A stretch of DNA of 64,000 bases from Limnomonas spitsbergensis. Its lineage: Eukaryota; Chlorophyta; Chlorophyceae; Chlamydomonadales. Shown in pieces: positions 53,101 through 64,000 of this stretch. Numbering within the stretch: position 1 is the stretch's first letter; every line of letters starts with the position of its first letter. The notes beneath the pieces are model-generated. The model saw nothing but the letters and a program-made list of their open reading frames with translations, was not told the DNA's origin and searched no databases. The stretch is taken from contig JAYJMM010000120.1 of NCBI GenBank assembly GCA_037349105.1, positions 1,571,001 through 1,635,000 of the forward strand, given 5' to 3'. A program made the translations under genes and the position numbers.

Positions 53101-54671
53101 CTGAACTGCTGGTTTTGTACGCCAGCAGGGCGCAGCAGCGCATGGCAGCTCATGGACTAGTCCTTGCGATAAATTCCTGCCGAAGGTGCTGGCCACTTGG
53201 CCAGTGGGTGTCTTTTGAAAAGCTGACGGGATGCTCCCAGTGTGCTCCTCACTCACATTACACTCAAGACGGGATGCCCACTGTGTGCTTCTCACTCACA
53301 CTACACTTAAGACGGGATGCCCACTGTGTGCTTCTCACTCACATTACACTCAAGACGGGATGCCCACTGTGTGCTTCTCACTCACATTACACTTAAGACG
53401 GGATGCCCACTGTGTGCTTCTCACTCACATAACACTCAAGACGGGATGCCCACTGTGTGCTTCTCACTCACATTACACTTAAGACGGGATGCCCACTGTG
53501 TGCTTCTCACTCACATAACACTGTACCGCCGCAGGTCAGATGGAGAAGGCCAAGCTGCAATTCATCCACAACTTCTGGAGCAACATCTATGACTTCACGC
53601 CCAAGGACGGCAACTGGAAGCTGCTGGAGCCCAAGCAGACGGTGCTGTCCCTGCTGTCGCCTGTGCCAGCAGAGGCAACGGCTGCATTCGGGAAGCATGG
53701 AAAGGAGGTGGGAGTCCCCTAGCAGCACCGGGGCCGCCAGTGTTCACTTTGCATGCGAGGGCGTGTTTCCCTGAACTCCTCCTGCTTTTGTGGCCTGCAG
53801 GGCCCCCTGCTGGTCACCTGGGGGGACCGGCCGAAGCCGTCCCCAGACTACATGTTCGTTATCTTTGTACAACAAAAGGAAGACCACGCGATGCAGTTTG
53901 TGAACGAGGCAATGCACAAGGTGTGTTTGCCTCATGGCAGTTGGAGACAAACAAAATAGTTTCATAGAAGTGAAAACAAATCATTGGTGCCCTGGACACA
54001 CGCGGGGCAATGCCGAGCTGCTTCATCAGGGGCTTTCGAAAATCACCTTGTTGAATTACCGGAACTTGAGGCTGTTTGTAACTCTTATTTCTCGGATGCT
54101 TGATGTATTGATATATCATACCGGTACCCAATGGAGTACCCCTCCTGTGCACACGCGTGGGTGGAGGATGGACCCACGTGGGGTAACCCACATTTTATAA
54201 GGGTTTGCCCCACTGGGTGGCCGTGGGTCGCGACCCACCGACAGTTTCCCGACGCATGATGAGCTCATCTGAAGGTCGTTGCTCCTCCTTTGCAACCAGG
54301 GAACCCTGCTCCGTGCAAACAAGGTCAACCTGAATTCGGAGCAGGCCTCGCAGATGACCAAGATGGCGGCTTGGTCCAGGAGTGTGGAAAGAGAAATCGG
54401 GGATGGTGAGTAAAATGTTACTTAAACATGCCCTGATTCCTATACATGTGTCTGCGGGGAAGGGGGGAGCTGCTGTGACGCCTCTCTGCTTCTTCTGCTT
54501 GACATGTGTCTGACATCAGGCTGCCTCCCTGCAGGTGTGTGCATCGGCTTCGAGATTTCGGGTGCAGGCTGCGTCGCGGCTCTGACCGGTGTTGCAAGTG
54601 CGCTGGGAGGCCACTCAACGGAACGGGAGGACGTTGGGGCCATGTTCCGCTACATGGGGATTGAAAACTGA
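50113..54671 (+). CDS. RP2: RP2/XRP2-like TBCC-domain protein (11 exons, complete)
   Basis: Homologue of retinitis pigmentosa 2 protein, in animals a GTPase-activating protein for ARL3 acting in cilia and membrane-protein delivery. Exons 50113-50184, 50277-50497, 50570-50609, 50739-50830, 52295-52351, 52603-52675, 53026-53068, 53535-53707, 53801-53920, 54300-54405 and 54535-54671 give 378 codons in frame (377 residues; human 350). It starts MGCFSSKAK: Gly2 and Cys3 fit N-myristoylation and palmitoylation as in RP2. The TBCC beta-helix follows: SINGQAFTISSCEDCDLYVI, AQVTIDKAKNCRIFVGPTDG, then VCRQLRTRDCQNIEM with the Arg-x-Arg-Asp-Cys segment that carries the arginine finger in human RP2, and RPIVESSSK. 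NFWSNIYDFTP closes the domain. The C-terminal NDK-like domain runs from ~250 to 377. Motifs needed for GAP activity look present. Confidence 0.93.
50936..50947 (+). repeat. 12-bp target-site duplication, left copy
   Basis: TAGCAGTGTGTA, identical to 51760-51771 on the other side of the inserted element. Confidence 0.85.
50948..51759. mobile_element. 812-bp inserted element with antisense ORF in RP2 intron 4
   Basis: Bounded by a perfect 12-bp direct repeat (TAGCAGTGTGTA at 50936-50947 and 51760-51771). Ends are GGGCTG and CAGCCC. Subterminal blocks are built of ATACGTATA / TATACG tandem palindromes on both sides (50955-51035, 51638-51745), with one intronless ORF on the minus strand between. 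Removing it leaves one clean copy of the target. The superfamily is unknown: the target length is too long for hAT (8) and at the limit for Mutator (~9). Confidence 0.8.
51141..51536 (-). CDS. 131-residue ORF carried by the inserted element
   Basis: Intronless frame from ATG at 51536 to TAA at 51143-51141, occupying half of the element. It starts MDDWAAFDSDGNEFTPAYRQ and contains DLTPQEAYVKLIDMKDKGRT and PWWNKLKVCQVANEEKDPSG, with four Cys in the middle part (CQ, CIEC, C). Composition is that of a soluble globular protein. I recognise no transposase motif and no family. It could be the element's own small gene or captured host sequence. It is nested antisense in the RP2-like gene. Confidence 0.5.
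   Translation of the reverse strand: MDDWAAFDSDGNEFTPAYRQSVLTCKDLTPQEAYVKLIDMKDKGRTPWWNKLKVCQVANEEKDPSGSWPYLAKLQCIECEAFLAACLPVVYRFTSRSRVLDELTLIRLRMSGICLSPQAANPILELLLYLS
51760..51771 (+). repeat. 12-bp target-site duplication, right copy
   Basis: TAGCAGTGTGTA, matching 50936-50947. Confidence 0.85.
51800..51965. repeat. Copy of dispersed CAGCTACA repeat (diverged)
   Basis: Has GCGGCCATCACTGGGCCGAT TGGGAAC, GGCCTGTGGCCTAAG and ATTCAGCTGAGCTGTAGC. It is in RP2 intron 4, to the right of the inserted element. Confidence 0.5.
53225..53523. repeat. 43-bp minisatellite, seven copies
   Basis: Unit CTCACTCACATTACACTCAA GACGGGATGCCCACTGTGTGCTT (in pieces) in RP2 intron 7. Because 43 is not a multiple of three, it opens all three frames at every second copy. 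Confidence 0.95.
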
Positions 54672-55394
54672 GGAGCCAGGAGATCTGGGTTTTAGAGGTT
54701 TCTCGTATTTGAACCTGGCCCGTCCATGTGTGAGGGCCGTGTGAGACCACGCCTCCACTGTACGGAGCAGGTGGATGTCGGGGCCTTGTGCCTGTACATA
54801 GGAATTGTAAAGCGATAGGCCAGTACATCTTCATGAACGAGGGGAGATGATGTGGAAGCGTGCGCTTGACATGGACTCCATATGGTATCCACTTTTTCTC
54901 ATGCCGTCCGCCCGCAAGCATGAAGCTGTATGTGGGCTGTGCGGATTGTTTATTATGACAACAACTTTCCATTGGCAATAATTCAATGACCATGATATTT
55001 ATTTGTTGATGATGTTGACGGTCAGGTGCTTTGGCATTCGTTTTTCCTTGCGGCCTGAGTGTTTTGGAGTACTGGTATGGAAGATGAGGGTATGTGATCT
55101 ATGCGTGCCCTTCATACCTGTCAATGACGTACACCTCTGGGCCCTGCTATATATGCTTCATACCTGTGTGTCTGTATGGAGTTCGGTGAAATTGAGTGTA
55201 CAGAACATAGCTGAACAACTTGGACCAGGACATGGGCCCTGCCTGGTTCTGCTTTTGAATTTAGGGTACCGTATCAGGGTTAGGGATCGACTCTTTGCGT
55301 GCATGGGTGGACCAACGCTGAGTGACCTCCATCGTGACAAGTCTAGACGGGACTCATCTTTGTTAAACCTTGCGATGCCCTTTTCGGCCTTGTG
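54672..55394. other. Intergenic between RP2-like and FtsH-like genes
   Basis: Contains a possible poly(A) signal TGTAA at ~54806 for the RP2-like gene and, at ~55125-55150, the dispersed ACGTACACCTCTGGGCCCTG sequence. The promoter of the FtsH-like gene should lie in the last few hundred bases. Nothing else is seen. Confidence 0.5.

Positions 55395-64000
<8,606 letters not shown>

Noticed and set aside
53231..53592. Repeated frames reading LLTHITLKTGCPLCASHSHY
   Set aside because: 43-bp minisatellite in RP2 intron 7; all three frames are equally open.

Overview
This window is nuclear DNA from a eukaryote of the green lineage, most likely a flagellate green alga. Evidence: every gene is split by GT-AG introns; there is a plant-type PDR/ABCG transporter; an FtsH-like AAA protein carries a chloroplast-type transit peptide; interstitial repeats are of the plant TTTAGGG type; there is an RP2/XRP2-type ciliary protein; and one intron holds a mitochondrial cox1 fragment of green-algal character. 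Coding exons are GC3-rich and sit in a repeat-rich background. I cannot name the species.

Layout. (1) 1-16793, +: the last 25 exons of a full-size PDR-type ABCG transporter; its first ~330 residues lie upstream. (2) 16794-23448: intergenic repeats, with one Gly/Tyr-rich 3'-exon-like fragment on the minus strand. (3) 23449-33981, -: a complete 11-exon HI0933-like FAD-dependent oxidoreductase with an organelle-type N-terminus. It is head to head with (4) 34222-35958, +: a small three-exon protein with one hydrophobic segment. (5) 38485-39152, +: a short ankyrin-like protein. (6) 41777-46315, +: a leucine-rich-repeat, proline-rich, single-pass membrane protein without kinase, whose first exon was not found. 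(7) 47711-49712, -: a basic coiled-coil protein, head to head with (8) 50113-54671, +: a complete 11-exon RP2/XRP2-like (TBCC domain) protein. One of its introns contains an 812-bp inserted element flanked by a 12-bp target duplication and carrying an antisense ORF. (9) 55395-64000, +: the 5' eleven exons of a chloroplast-targeted FtsH/FtsHi-like AAA protein, cut by the window end.

The most striking signal is not a gene. In at least five genes the introns are built from tandem copies of their own splice junctions. A stretch of exon end plus donor, or of acceptor plus exon start, is repeated 2-12 times next to the functional site, from perfect arrays (82 bp x11, 66 bp x6-7, 64 bp x8, 61 bp x12) to decayed single pseudo-exons. 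In the 66-bp array each unit begins GTGAG and ends CAG, so it is itself a complete potential intron. This suggests that intron growth, and perhaps intron birth, proceeds here by duplication across AG|GT junctions.

The genes are unrelated housekeeping, transport and organelle functions; no pathway cluster is evident. All exon joins were checked for reading-frame continuity, but there is no transcript evidence.
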